Source: Microbacterium sp. AK009 | GTDB lineage: Bacteria; Actinomycetota; Actinomycetes; Actinomycetales; Microbacteriaceae | Assembly (NCBI RefSeq): GCF_013410955.1 | Contig: NZ_JACCCG010000001.1 | Coordinates: forward strand, 186,001 to 250,000 | Direction: 5' to 3' | Length of the DNA: 64,000 bases | Part shown: piece after piece, positions 16,369-23,733 of the stretch | Layout: every line of letters starts with the position of its first letter | Position numbering within the stretch: the first letter of the stretch is position 1 | The notes under the pieces: model-generated | The model's database searches: none | Seen by the model: the letters and a program-made list of their open reading frames with translations, nothing else | What the model was told of the DNA's origin: nothing | Position numbers and translations under genes: made by a program

Positions 16369-16449
16369 CGTCGCAGCGCGCCGGGGCCCCGCTGGGTGGT
16401 GTCGGTGCGCAGGAGTACCCTGTGGTCATCGGCCGGAGAGAGGACTCCC

Positions 16450-16728
16450 ATGGCCGAAGGATGGAACCCGATCCTCGCCGCGGTCGAGGGCCCGACCGGA
16501 ACGTGGCGGATGGTCGATCCGGCCGGCGATGAGTACGGAACGGTGGAGATTCGACGGGTGATGAACGGCGCAGACGTGCGGTACCGCGCGACGTATCGCG
16601 GCGAGATCCTGGGGTGGTCGACCACCCTGCGACTGGCGTGCGAGCAGATCCACCGCGCGTACCTTCGCGCCCACGGACCCGGTGGCGGCGCGATCGCCGA
16701 CTGGGGCAGACGCCCAGTGGCGCGATGA
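16450..16728 (+). CDS. Small protein of unknown function
   Basis: 92 residues from ATG 16450, preceded by AGAGAGGA. No family is recognised. It begins MAEGWNPILAAVEGPTGTWR and has YGTVEIRRVMNGADVRYRATYRGE, a beta-rich pattern, followed by one amphipathic helix (TTLRLACEQIHRAYLR). It reads as a compact single domain. The stop codon overlaps the ATG of the following zinc-ribbon gene. Confidence 0.6.
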   Translation: MAEGWNPILAAVEGPTGTWRMVDPAGDEYGTVEIRRVMNGADVRYRATYRGEILGWSTTLRLACEQIHRAYLRAHGPGGGAIADWGRRPVAR

Positions 16729-16961
16729 TGCAGTGGCACGATGAGCACGGCGACGCGATGACCGACCCCGATGGCCTCGACGCCCTGGCGCAGCCGGCGT
16801 GTCCGGAGTGCGGCACGACGCTCCGCGACATCCCGCGGGGATACCGCTGCCCCGCGTGCGCCCTGGTGTTCCTCCCCGACCTCGCTCCGCGGGTCGACGA
16901 CGACGCCCCTCAGCTGATGCGGCCGACGTCCACGGACACGGTCGCCCCCGCCGGCAGCTGA
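16725..16961 (+). CDS. Small zinc-ribbon protein
   Basis: 78 residues from ATG 16725, overlapping the preceding stop (ATGA). The core is CPECGTTLRDIPRGYRCPAC, a Cys4 zinc ribbon with paired CxxC knuckles. The tail is acidic and unstructured. Such ribbons bind nucleic acid or proteins; no more can be said. Its last 52 bp overlap the 3' end of the minus-strand Asp23-like gene, so the two genes are convergent and share coding DNA. Confidence 0.6.
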   Translation: MMQWHDEHGDAMTDPDGLDALAQPACPECGTTLRDIPRGYRCPACALVFLPDLAPRVDDDAPQLMRPTSTDTVAPAGS

Positions 16962-17221
16962 TCGAGCAGGGCGTCGGCGACGCTGCGCGCCACATCGGCG
17001 GCGCTGGACGCGCGGTCCACCGCGATGCGCGTGGACACCGACACCAGCTCGCCGGCGGTCTCCACGACGACGTCGGGCGGAGGCACGGGCGCCCCGCGCA
17101 GGGCCGCGGTGGCCATGTCGGCGACCTGGGCGAGAGCCGGCCTCGGCGAATACGCGTCGGTCACCCCCGCGACGGCACGCACGATCGGAGACAGGCCGGT
17201 GCTGGTCAGCGGTGTGCTCAT
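16910..17221 (-). CDS. Short Asp23-like protein
   Basis: 103 residues. The ATG overlaps the stop of the upstream Asp23 gene (ATGA), so it is the third gene of the sigma-factor operon. The second half (ELVSVSTRIAVDRASSAADVARSVADALLDQLPAGATVSVDVG) follows the strand-helix-strand pattern of Asp23/Gls24 domains, but the domain is incomplete. A partner or subunit role with the neighbouring Asp23 proteins is inferred. Confidence 0.65.
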   Translation of the reverse strand: MSTPLTSTGLSPIVRAVAGVTDAYSPRPALAQVADMATAALRGAPVPPPDVVVETAGELVSVSTRIAVDRASSAADVARSVADALLDQLPAGATVSVDVGRIS

Positions 17222-17808
17222 CGCTTCTCCTTCGAGGAACGGCCTCCGTGCACATCCTCCACCGTGACGTTCACGGCGGCGACGTTGAGTTCGGTGTGGC
17301 GGGTGAGGGCATCGTAGACGAGGGAGCGGAGGGTGCCGGCGACGGCCGCGAACGGCTCGCCGTAGGCCACCGACGCGCTGATGTTGATCTCCACCGGAGC
17401 CCCGGGGATCTCCGCGTCGCCGACGATCTGCGTGCGCCCCACGACGACGCCGTCCAGCGCGTCGCCGGTTGCCCGCAGGAGCGTGCGCACCGCGCCCTCC
17501 GAGACGGTGATCTTCACGCGCGGATCGGGGTGATGGATCGGGAAGCTCCGTCCCGCCTTCAGCTCGGACTGGATCGTGGCGAAGAGCGCATCGAACCAGC
17601 TGTCGGACGGGGGAGGAAGGCGCGCGGCGTCGTCGGCGACGAGATCGCGCGACAGCGCCCCGACCCGGGCGAGCGCGTCCAGCGCGTTCAGGCACTCCGG
17701 ACACGTCTCGATGTCGGCGTCGTAGGGCGCACGACCTGCATCGAGGTACTCGCTGAGCTCCTCGATGGTCTTTCCGCAGTCGAGAACCACCCGATCGTCC
17801 TCGCTCAT
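17218..17808 (-). CDS. Asp23/Gls24 protein with N-terminal anti-sigma-like Cys finger
   Basis: 196 residues from ATG 17808; GGAGGG six nt upstream supports this over the ATG at 17814. The N-terminal about 60 residues contain one Cys in LDCGKTIEELSEYLDAG, then ETCPECLNALDAL. This resembles the zinc-binding anti-sigma domain found after ECF sigma genes, except that the usual His before CxxC is replaced. The C-terminal part is an Asp23 domain (VKITVSEGAVRTLLRA ... VEINISASVAYGEPF ... VNVTVEDVHG). It overlaps the sigma gene by ATGA. I infer a soluble regulator that joins sigma binding to Asp23-type envelope sensing. This is not proven. Confidence 0.75.
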   Translation of the reverse strand: MSEDDRVVLDCGKTIEELSEYLDAGRAPYDADIETCPECLNALDALARVGALSRDLVADDAARLPPPSDSWFDALFATIQSELKAGRSFPIHHPDPRVKITVSEGAVRTLLRATGDALDGVVVGRTQIVGDAEIPGAPVEINISASVAYGEPFAAVAGTLRSLVYDALTRHTELNVAAVNVTVEDVHGGRSSKEKR

Positions 17809-18356
17809 CGCCATCCCTCCATCTGCGCGGTGATCCGCGCTCTCGCGCGGGCGAGGGTGCCCCGCACAGTGCTCACCGGCATCTGCATCTCGTCGGCGAT
17901 CTCGTCGTAGCTCAGCTCGGCGACCTCACGCAGTAGCCAACATCGTCGCTGATCCGAGGGCAGTGTGTCGAGCGCGGCCGACAGGGCCGACAGCTGTGCG
18001 TGGCGCATCGCGACGTTCTCCGGTTGCGTGTCAGCGCTGTACGGGGCGTCGAAATCGGTGATGTCGGCGTCCCTGGGGCGCCGCCGCAGGTGAGCGGATG
18101 CTTCGCGGCTGGCGATCCGCATGAGCCACGCCCGCACCGCGGAGTGCTCGCGCAGGCTCGGCAGCTGACGCCACGCGGTGACGAAGGCCTCCTGCACCAC
18201 GTCGTCGGCCTCGGTGCGCGAACCGACCATGCGGATGACGTACGCCCGCATGAGACCCGAGTGGCGTCGGACGAGTTCACCGAAGGCCACGGTGTCCTGA
18301 TCGAGCGAGCGCGCGACGAGCATCGCGTCGGACACCTCCACCAGCGCCTCGCTCAC
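17805..18356 (-). CDS. ECF-type RNA polymerase sigma factor
   Basis: 183 residues with region 2 (FGELVRRHSGLMRAYVIRMVGSRTEADDVVQEAFVTAWRQL) and region 4 (LDTLPSDQRRCWLLREVAELSYDEIADEMQMPVSTVRGTLARARARI) separated by a short linker, the minimal ECF layout. It would direct polymerase to stress promoters. It is first in a coupled operon with the Cys-finger Asp23 gene and is divergent from a second Asp23 operon, so the latter is its likely target. ACGAATTCGT (18382-18391), part of a doubled GACGAAT, lies between them and may be a promoter or operator element. Confidence 0.9.
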   Translation of the reverse strand: MSEALVEVSDAMLVARSLDQDTVAFGELVRRHSGLMRAYVIRMVGSRTEADDVVQEAFVTAWRQLPSLREHSAVRAWLMRIASREASAHLRRRPRDADITDFDAPYSADTQPENVAMRHAQLSALSAALDTLPSDQRRCWLLREVAELSYDEIADEMQMPVSTVRGTLARARARITAQMEGWR

Positions 18357-18501
18357 AGCGACCTCTCAGAAAAAACCGGCGACGAATTCGTGACGAATCC
18401 GCTGCGACCACCCTCTTATCTCTGAAGCGAACGTACTGCTTCGGTGCCGGGACACAGGCTCTTGCGCACGCTCGAACCATCAGATAGTGAAAGGACTTCT
18501 C

Positions 18502-18978
18502 ATGGCCACTTCGGACCAGACCCCCCAGACCCCCGCCGCCCCCCAGGTCGCCTCGCGCGTCGACCGTTCGGTCTCGAGCTCGCTGACCCCCACCGACGGC
18601 ACGGCCGGCGGTCGCACGGTGATCGCCGACAACGTGGTCGCCAAGGTGGCCGGTATCGCGGCCCGCGAGGTGCCCGGCGTCTACGCGCTCGGCGGCGGCG
18701 CATCCCGCGCGTTCGGTGCGCTGCGTGACGCCATCAACGCCACCGACCTGACGCAGGGCGTCAGGGTCGAGGTGGGCGAGACCCAGGCTGCCGCCGACCT
18801 CACGATCGTCGTGGAGTACCCCGCGGCCATTCAGGAGGTCGCCGCCGGCGTTCGTGCCGCCGTCGCCGGTGCCATCACCCGGCTCGTGGGTCTCGAGGTC
18901 GTCGAGGTCAACGTCGAGGTCAACGACGTGCACCTGCCCGGCGACGACGACACCAACGAGGAGTCGCGCGTCTCATGA
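18502..18978 (+). CDS. Asp23/Gls24 family envelope stress protein
   Basis: 158 residues from ATG 18502, with AAGGA six nt upstream. A disordered Pro/Gln/Thr start is followed by the full Asp23 domain: GGRTVIADNVVAKVAGIAARE, VRVEVGETQAAADLTIVVEY and VVEVNVEVNDVHLPG, ending in an acidic tail. In Staphylococcus, Asp23 is a membrane-associated stress protein held by AmaP. Here it heads an operon with a small membrane protein, a short Asp23-like protein, a DUF6286-like membrane protein and an AmaP-like protein. It is divergent from the ECF sigma operon. Confidence 0.9.
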   Translation: MATSDQTPQTPAAPQVASRVDRSVSSSLTPTDGTAGGRTVIADNVVAKVAGIAAREVPGVYALGGGASRAFGALRDAINATDLTQGVRVEVGETQAAADLTIVVEYPAAIQEVAAGVRAAVAGAITRLVGLEVVEVNVEVNDVHLPGDDDTNEESRVS

Positions 18979-19163
18979 GTTCGACGATGACCGGAGTCCT
19001 CGTGGGCGCTGTGCTCGCCTTCGCCGCTCTCCTGTTCGGGTTCTGGGGATTCCTCCTCGTCGCCCTGTTCATGGCGATCGGTGCCGGCGTCGCACGTGTC
19101 GCCACGGGACAGCTCGACCTCCGGGCCGTCGCCGGAGCCTTCAGCGGGAGGCGGACGTCATGA
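18975..19163 (+). CDS. Small integral membrane protein (DUF2273-like)
   Basis: 62 residues starting at ATG 18975, overlapping the Asp23 stop. Two hydrophobic segments (about 6-25 and 28-45) are joined by a tight FWGF turn and followed by a basic tail. Size, topology and position match the small DUF2273-type proteins of Asp23/AmaP operons. The stop overlaps the next start. Role unknown, probably a membrane partner of the Asp23 complex. Confidence 0.75.
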   Translation: MSSTMTGVLVGAVLAFAALLFGFWGFLLVALFMAIGAGVARVATGQLDLRAVAGAFSGRRTS

Positions 19164-19543
19164 CCCTCGCCGACTCGGTGGGACAGGCGGGGGGCGGCCC
19201 GCACCCGGCCGCCCCCGCCGGCCGGGTCGACGTCATGGAGCGCGTCTACGCCAAAGTGGTGCGGGCGGCCTCCGCCGAACTGATCGGGATCGAACGCGAT
19301 GCCCTCAGGGCGGAGGTCGCCGGGTACCGCGGCGGTCTTGCCGTGCGCCTGGCGACACCCCTCCCCGTACCATCCCTCGACGATCCCGATGCCGTCCGGG
19401 CCATGCCCGACGTGATCGAGCGCAGCCGGATGCTGCAGGAGCAGCTCCAGCAGCGCCTGACGCGACTCATCGGCCGGGACGTCACGCGAATCGACATCAC
19501 GGTCACCGGCGCGGTGACCCCGGAACGAAGGAGAGTGAGATGA
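19160..19543 (+). CDS. Asp23-like accessory protein
   Basis: 127 residues from ATG 19160, coupled to the genes on both sides by 4-bp overlaps. After a Gly/Pro-rich start, VYAKVVRAASAELIGIERDALRAEVAGYRGGLAVRLATPLPVP and the end LIGRDVTRIDITVTGAV follow the Asp23 pattern, but with a central insertion containing a charged helix (ERSRMLQEQLQQRLTRL). It is a divergent relative, not a full Asp23 domain. A structural partner role is inferred. Confidence 0.65.
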   Translation: MTLADSVGQAGGGPHPAAPAGRVDVMERVYAKVVRAASAELIGIERDALRAEVAGYRGGLAVRLATPLPVPSLDDPDAVRAMPDVIERSRMLQEQLQQRLTRLIGRDVTRIDITVTGAVTPERRRVR

Positions 19544-20130
19544 CCGACCGCACGCTGACGCGTGTCGTGCGTCGTGAGACGCACTCGCCGCGCACCGTGG
19601 CGATGTTCGTCGCGGTCATCCTGCTGATCCTCGCCCTGATCTACGTCGGTGTGGAGCTGGTGCTGTCACTGCTCGCGCAGCCGGCACTGGTGGCCGCACC
19701 CGGACTGATCGCCCAGTGGCTGGTCGCTCTTCCCGGCGACCAGCCGACGCCGCTGGTCATCGTCGGCGGCGCCATCTTGGCCGTCCTCGGTGTCGTGTTC
19801 GTCATCCTCGCGGTGACCCCGGGGCGACTGTCCAAGCACGAGCTCGCGCTCGACGGGTCCGACCGTGCCGTCGTCGTCGACAACGGCGTGATCGCTGCGG
19901 CCGTGGCCGAGCGCATCAGCGCGGAGACGGGCGTCGCCCGGGACCGCGTGACCGTGGGTGTCGCGCACCGCATCGCCGACGTGACCGTGCGGCCCGACCC
20001 CGGCGTCGTTCTCGATCGCGAGAGCGTCCGCCGCGCGGCGACCGAGGAGATCGACGCTTACCGGCTCACCCCGCGCGTGAAGGTCCGCGCCCGCGTCGAG
20101 CAGTCCCGACAGGAGGGGGATTTCCGATGA
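19540..20130 (+). CDS. Membrane protein of the Asp23 operon (DUF6286-like)
   Basis: 196 residues from ATG 19540, with AAGGAGAG upstream and a 4-bp overlap with the previous stop. A basic N-terminus leads into two membrane helices (about 20-42 and 62-85). A cytoplasmic alpha/beta domain then has VVDNGVIAAAVAERISAETGVARDRVTVGVAHRIADVTVRP, again Asp23-like in pattern. This layout matches the DUF6286 proteins of actinobacterial Asp23 operons. It probably helps tether Asp23 to the membrane. Confidence 0.75.
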   Translation: MTDRTLTRVVRRETHSPRTVAMFVAVILLILALIYVGVELVLSLLAQPALVAAPGLIAQWLVALPGDQPTPLVIVGGAILAVLGVVFVILAVTPGRLSKHELALDGSDRAVVVDNGVIAAAVAERISAETGVARDRVTVGVAHRIADVTVRPDPGVVLDRESVRRAATEEIDAYRLTPRVKVRARVEQSRQEGDFR

Positions 20131-20741
20131 ACAGCACCAACCGCGTGCTCAACCGCCTCGTGCTGTTCGTGGTGGGCCTGGTGCTCGTCGCCCTCGGAGC
20201 GGTGGCCATCCTCGCCACGGCCTGGAACCCCGCCCGTGAGGCGTGGTCGGCGGCCACCGAGGCCGGCGACTCCTGGCTCGTCGGCGCGGCCGACGCCACC
20301 GCCATCGGAGCGACCACGGCGTCCTGGGTTGCGATCGGTGCGGTCGTCCTGATCGTCCTCGCCATCGCTCTCCTGATCTTCCTTCTCACCCGCGTGGGGG
20401 GCGGACGCTCGCGCGTGGTGGTGCGAACGGAGGCGTCCGAGACGCCGCTGGGCCGCGTCGTGGTCCGCGAGGGCTTCGCCTCGGATGCGCTGAAGAACGC
20501 CCTGTCCCGTCGCGACGATGTCCTGTCGGTCTCGGTATCGGCCTCCGACATCCGCCGCCAGCCGGTCATGCACGTCGCCGTCACTCCCCGCCAGAACACC
20601 GACCCACGCGCCCTGGCCGAAGACGTCGACCGACTCGTGACGAACCTCGCCGTCGTCACCGGTCAGCAGATTCCGACCTACGTCTCGCTGCACTCGGGGC
20701 TGCGCGCCAAGCTCGCCGCCGACCATCGCCGGCTCGCCTGA
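20127..20741 (+). CDS. AmaP-like alkaline shock membrane anchor protein
   Basis: 204 residues from ATG 20127, overlapping the previous stop; AGGAGGGGG is upstream. Two membrane helices (about 8-33 and 62-88) form a hairpin with an extracytoplasmic loop. The C-terminal cytoplasmic domain (VVREGFASDALKNALSRRDDVLSVSVSASDI ... PVMHVAVTPRQNTDP) resembles AmaP. In Staphylococcus AmaP anchors Asp23 to the membrane. It is the last gene of the coupled run that starts at 18502. Confidence 0.8.
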   Translation: MNSTNRVLNRLVLFVVGLVLVALGAVAILATAWNPAREAWSAATEAGDSWLVGAADATAIGATTASWVAIGAVVLIVLAIALLIFLLTRVGGGRSRVVVRTEASETPLGRVVVREGFASDALKNALSRRDDVLSVSVSASDIRRQPVMHVAVTPRQNTDPRALAEDVDRLVTNLAVVTGQQIPTYVSLHSGLRAKLAADHRRLA

Positions 20742-20744
20742 AGT

Positions 20745-20780
20745 GAAAACCCATACAGACCTGAAGGAAAACCCACACAG
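20745..20780. repeat. Pair of 14-bp direct repeats before the first csbD
   Basis: GAAAACCCATACAG (20745-20758) and GAAAACCCACACAG (20767-20780) differ at one base and start 22 bp apart, two helical turns. They fill the gap between the AmaP stop and the CsbD Shine-Dalgarno sequence. They may be a regulator site or a local duplication. Confidence 0.6.
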
Positions 20781-20793
20781 GAAGGAGACCCCC

Positions 20794-20967
20794 ATGGGAC
20801 TCGACGACAAGATCAAGAACGCCGCACAGGAGATCGCCGGCAAGGCCAAGGAAGCGATCGGCAACGCCACCGACAACGACAAGCTCGTTGCCGAGGGCAA
20901 GGCCGACCAGTCCAAGGCCAACCTCAAGCAGGCCGGCGAGGACGTCAAGGACGCCTTCAACAAATAA
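20794..20967 (+). CDS. CsbD family stress protein
   Basis: 57 residues from ATG 20794, chosen for GAAGGAG eight nt upstream and because CsbD proteins start MGLDDKIKNAAQEIAGKAKE. The sequence is very hydrophilic, Lys/Ala/Asp-rich, with the repeating helix pattern of the family (QSKANLKQAGEDVKDAF). CsbD proteins are general-stress proteins of unknown mechanism, often under sigma-factor control. A second copy lies at 21120. A strong terminator follows. Confidence 0.9.
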   Translation: MGLDDKIKNAAQEIAGKAKEAIGNATDNDKLVAEGKADQSKANLKQAGEDVKDAFNK

Positions 20968-20978
20968 GCCGGCCCCTC

Positions 20979-21014
20979 GAGCGCCCCGACCGTCCCACAG
21001 CGGTCGGGGCGCTC
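20979..21014 (+). terminator. Strong hairpin after the first csbD
   Basis: A perfect 14-bp stem (20979-20992 with 21001-21014) around the 8-nt loop TCCCACAG starts 12 bp after the stop codon. No T-tract follows. It separates the two csbD genes. Confidence 0.8.
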
Positions 21015-21063
21015 GCCTTCCGGCAGCCGTGTAACGCACCCGCGGTCCGCGCGCAAGTGCCTG

Positions 21064-21089
21064 GCGCGCCGCAGCGGCGCGCGTAGCGT
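21064..21089 (+). promoter_or_regulatory. Palindrome and -10 box of the second csbD
   Basis: A 9-bp perfect inverted repeat around a single A (21064-21082, arms GCGCGCCGC/GCGGCGCGC) sits directly before TAGCGT at 21084-21089. This is the expected spacer of a promoter for the gene at 21120, so the palindrome could be an operator. Confidence 0.45.
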
Positions 21090-21119
21090 CGAAGGCAGCC
21101 GATCGAAAGGAGAACCCTC

Positions 21120-21290
21120 ATGGGACTCGACGACAAGATCCGAAACGCCGCCGAAGAAGCCACGGGCAAGGCCAAAGAGGCATTCGGCAAGGCCACCGAC
21201 AACGAGCGCCTCGAGGCCGAGGGCGAGCGCGACCAGTCCAAGGCCAACGTCAAGCAGGCCGGCGAGAACGTCAAGGACGCCTTCAAGTAA
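21120..21290 (+). CDS. CsbD family stress protein, second copy
   Basis: 56 residues from ATG 21120, with AAAGGAG six nt upstream. It begins MGLDDKIRNAAEEATGKAKE and ends QAGENVKDAFK, closely matching the 20794 copy along its whole length. It is therefore a tandem paralogue with its own promoter region. The same general-stress role is presumed. It is followed by a bidirectional terminator shared with the convergent MarR gene. Confidence 0.9.
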   Translation: MGLDDKIRNAAEEATGKAKEAFGKATDNERLEAEGERDQSKANVKQAGENVKDAFK

Positions 21291-21310
21291 GGCCGCTGAC
21301 GTCCGCAGAC

Positions 21311-21349
21311 GACACGCCCCGGCATCCCCTCGGGATACCGGGGCGTGTC
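21311..21349. terminator. Bidirectional terminator between csbD and marR
   Basis: A 12-bp outer stem GACACGCCCCGG/CCGGGGCGTGTC (21311-21322 with 21338-21349) plus an inner ATCCC/GGGAT stem. It lies between two convergent genes, 20 bp after one stop and 7 bp from the other. Confidence 0.8.
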
Positions 21350-21356
21350 GCGTGCG

Positions 21357-21890
21357 TCAATCGATCGGGTACTGACTGGGCGACCCGGGTGCGCCCTGGA
21401 GGGCGGCGTCGCTGCGGATCCGCGAGAGCATCCCCCGCAGCACCTCGTTGAGGGCAGCGACCTCCGACGCCTCCAGCCCCGCGGTGATGATCTCCTGGCC
21501 GCGCAGCGACACCGGGAGCATCCTGTCGTGCATCTCCGCGCCCGCGCGGGTGAGGTACAGCGGACGCGAGCCGCGCGGACCGTCGCTGAGGACGATGAGC
21601 GTGCGCAGCTGCAGCCGCGTCACCGAACGTGAGACGACGGCCTTGTTCATACCGAGGAACTCGCACACCTCCGTCGCCGACATGCCGGGTCGCATCGACA
21701 GCGCCGAGATCACCCGCCACTCGTTGGTGCCGAGCTTGAACTGCCGGCGAAGCTCGTGGGATTCCCGGTAGACCAGCGCGTTGGAGAGCAGGGCGAGAAG
21801 GCGCGGCGTGAATTCGTCGGGGTCGATGACCGTTCCGAGTGGGTCTGTGACGACGTCGTCGGTCGCGGCGGCGATCGGGGCGGAGGTCAT
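21357..21890 (-). CDS. MarR family transcriptional regulator
   Basis: 177 residues. The winged helix-turn-helix is read from LGTNEWRVISALSMRPGMSATEVCEFLGMNKAVVSRSVTRLQ and the wing GPRGSRPLYLTRAGAEMHDRM. MarR dimers usually repress nearby genes and are released by small aromatic or oxidising ligands. It lies 99 bp downstream of the aldehyde dehydrogenase gene on the same strand. A palindrome at 23604-23615 between that gene and the divergent sugar operon is a possible target site. The ligand is unknown. Confidence 0.88.
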   Translation of the reverse strand: MTSAPIAAATDDVVTDPLGTVIDPDEFTPRLLALLSNALVYRESHELRRQFKLGTNEWRVISALSMRPGMSATEVCEFLGMNKAVVSRSVTRLQLRTLIVLSDGPRGSRPLYLTRAGAEMHDRMLPVSLRGQEIITAGLEASEVAALNEVLRGMLSRIRSDAALQGAPGSPSQYPID

Positions 21891-21989
21891 CGGGAGGTCC
21901 CTTCGTCGGCGCCGCGGCGCGGGGTGGATGCGGCGAGGTCCGGCCCTGCGCGGACCGGACCCCGCCCTGTGTTGATCAACGCCTGTCGA

Positions 21990-23486
21990 TCAGTGCGCCA
22001 TTCCGGCGAGCGCCTCGGGGTCGATGGTAGCGATGGAGCGGGTGTCCTGGAACGCCCGCACCCCCTCGATCCCCTGCTCCCGGCCGAAGCCGGACTGCTT
22101 CATGCCGCCGAACGGTGCGCGCAGGTCGAGCCGCGTCGCGCCGTGGTCGTTGACCCAGACGTAACCGCAGACCAGTTGCGAGCCCACGCGCTGGGCCGAC
22201 GCCGGGTCTCCGGTCCAGACCGACCCGCACAGCCCGCCCCACGTGTCGTTGGCGAGGCGCACCGCCTCCTCTTCGCTGTCGAAGGGGAGGATCGGGATGA
22301 CGGGACCGAACTGCTCCTGCGTGACCACGCGCAGCTGCGGGTCGGGATCGACGACGATCGCCGGGCGCAGGAAGTTGCCACCGGCGAGGTCGCCGCCGGG
22401 CAGCTCGCCGAACTCGCGCACGTCGGCGCCGGCGTCCTTGGCCTCCTGGATGATCTCCTCGACGAACGCCTTCTGTGCCGGCTGGTGCAGCGGCCCCATC
22501 GTGGTGCCCTCATCGAGGCCGTAGCCGATGACGGCCTTGTTCAGCCGGGCTTCCAGTCCCGCAACGAGCTCGTCCATCCGCGAACGGTGGACGAACACGC
22601 GCTTGGCGTTCATGCAGATCTGACCGGTGGTGTCGAAGATCGCCGCGTAGAGACGGTCGAGGTGGGTGTCATCGAGGATGGCGTCCTCGAGGAAGACCGC
22701 CGCGTCGTTGCCGCCGAGTTCGAGGGTCACCCGGGTCAGGGTCTTCGAGGCCATCTCCATGATCCGCTTGCCGCCGTTGACGCTGCCGGTGAAGCAGACC
22801 TTGGCGATGTCGGGGTTCTGGATGAGGCCCGCCATGTTCTCGTCCTTGCCGGTGACGACGTTGAGCACGCCCGGCGGGAGCTTCTCGGCCACGCGCTGGA
22901 CGACACGGGTGGTCGCCAGCGGCGCGGAGGGCGGCGGCTTGACGATCGCGGTGTTGCCCGCGAGGAGGGCGTGCGGCAGGGCGGCGCCCAGGATCGCGAT
23001 CGGCCAGTTGAACGGCACGATCACGGTCACGACCCCGAGGGGCTGGTAGGCGACCTCGGTGTTCACCGGGATGGCTCCCGGCACCACCGGAAGGGTGTGG
23101 CCCTTGTCGACCTCGCCGGCGAGCATGAGCGCGAGGTTCCACCGGATCTCGAACACGAGGGCATCCACCCACGCCTCGAAGCGGACTTTGCCGTTCTCCT
23201 GGGAGAGGATCGCCGCGTCGGTGTCGCGGTCGTCGGCGATCCCGGCGATCGCCTCGGCCATGAGGCGGGCACGCTCCTCGGCGCCCATCGCCGCCCACGC
23301 GGGGAAGGCCGCCTTCGCCGCGGCGACGGCGTCGGCGACATCCTGGGCCGAGGCGGCGGCGGCCGTGCCGACCGTCGCTCCCGGCTTCGCCGGGTCGGCC
23401 ACGGTCAGCACGTCGTCCGTGAACCGCTCCTCCCCGCCGATGAAAAGGCCCGTCGACACTCCTGCCGACGTCATCACATCTGTCAT
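21990..23486 (-). CDS. NAD(P)-dependent aldehyde dehydrogenase
   Basis: 498 residues, full length for the ALDH superfamily. Landmarks are VIVPFNWPIAILGAAL, the cofactor loop FTGSVNGGKRIME, the catalytic Glu motif LELGGNDA, the nucleophile in TGQICMNAKR and the late EQFGPVIPI. It oxidises an aldehyde to an acid in the cytoplasm. It is divergent from the transketolase operon and followed by MarR, so it may oxidise an aldehyde made by that pathway. This is inferred from position. The specific substrate is unknown. Confidence 0.92.
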   Translation of the reverse strand: MTDVMTSAGVSTGLFIGGEERFTDDVLTVADPAKPGATVGTAAAASAQDVADAVAAAKAAFPAWAAMGAEERARLMAEAIAGIADDRDTDAAILSQENGKVRFEAWVDALVFEIRWNLALMLAGEVDKGHTLPVVPGAIPVNTEVAYQPLGVVTVIVPFNWPIAILGAALPHALLAGNTAIVKPPPSAPLATTRVVQRVAEKLPPGVLNVVTGKDENMAGLIQNPDIAKVCFTGSVNGGKRIMEMASKTLTRVTLELGGNDAAVFLEDAILDDTHLDRLYAAIFDTTGQICMNAKRVFVHRSRMDELVAGLEARLNKAVIGYGLDEGTTMGPLHQPAQKAFVEEIIQEAKDAGADVREFGELPGGDLAGGNFLRPAIVVDPDPQLRVVTQEQFGPVIPILPFDSEEEAVRLANDTWGGLCGSVWTGDPASAQRVGSQLVCGYVWVNDHGATRLDLRAPFGGMKQSGFGREQGIEGVRAFQDTRSIATIDPEALAGMAH

Positions 23487-23603
23487 GGCTGAAACTCACC
23501 TCTCTGTGCGTTCTGGTTTCCCGGGCCATTGTCCATCACCGTGCGAACGTGCGGGCCGTCGCGGGCGGGGTGACCCCGTGCGATGAGTTTACGTGCAGTC
23601 CTC

Positions 23604-23632
23604 TTTACTTGTAAATGAGTTGGTGGTAACTT
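23604..23632 (+). promoter_or_regulatory. Candidate promoter and palindromic operator of the transketolase operon
   Basis: TTTACT (23604-23609) and TAACTT (23627-23632) are 17 bp apart and resemble -35 and -10 boxes. The -35 is half of the palindrome TTTAC-TT-GTAAA (23604-23615). This suggests a repressor, possibly the nearby MarR protein, that blocks polymerase. The leader to the GTG at 23734 is about 95 nt. Confidence 0.5.
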
Positions 23633-23733
23633 CACCGACATCCCTCCCCGGAGAGGGATCGCAGCCGGCCGGAGTGGGCCGACTGATCGACAACGACTGG
23701 TCAACACCGCGTCATTCAATGAGGAGGCATGTG

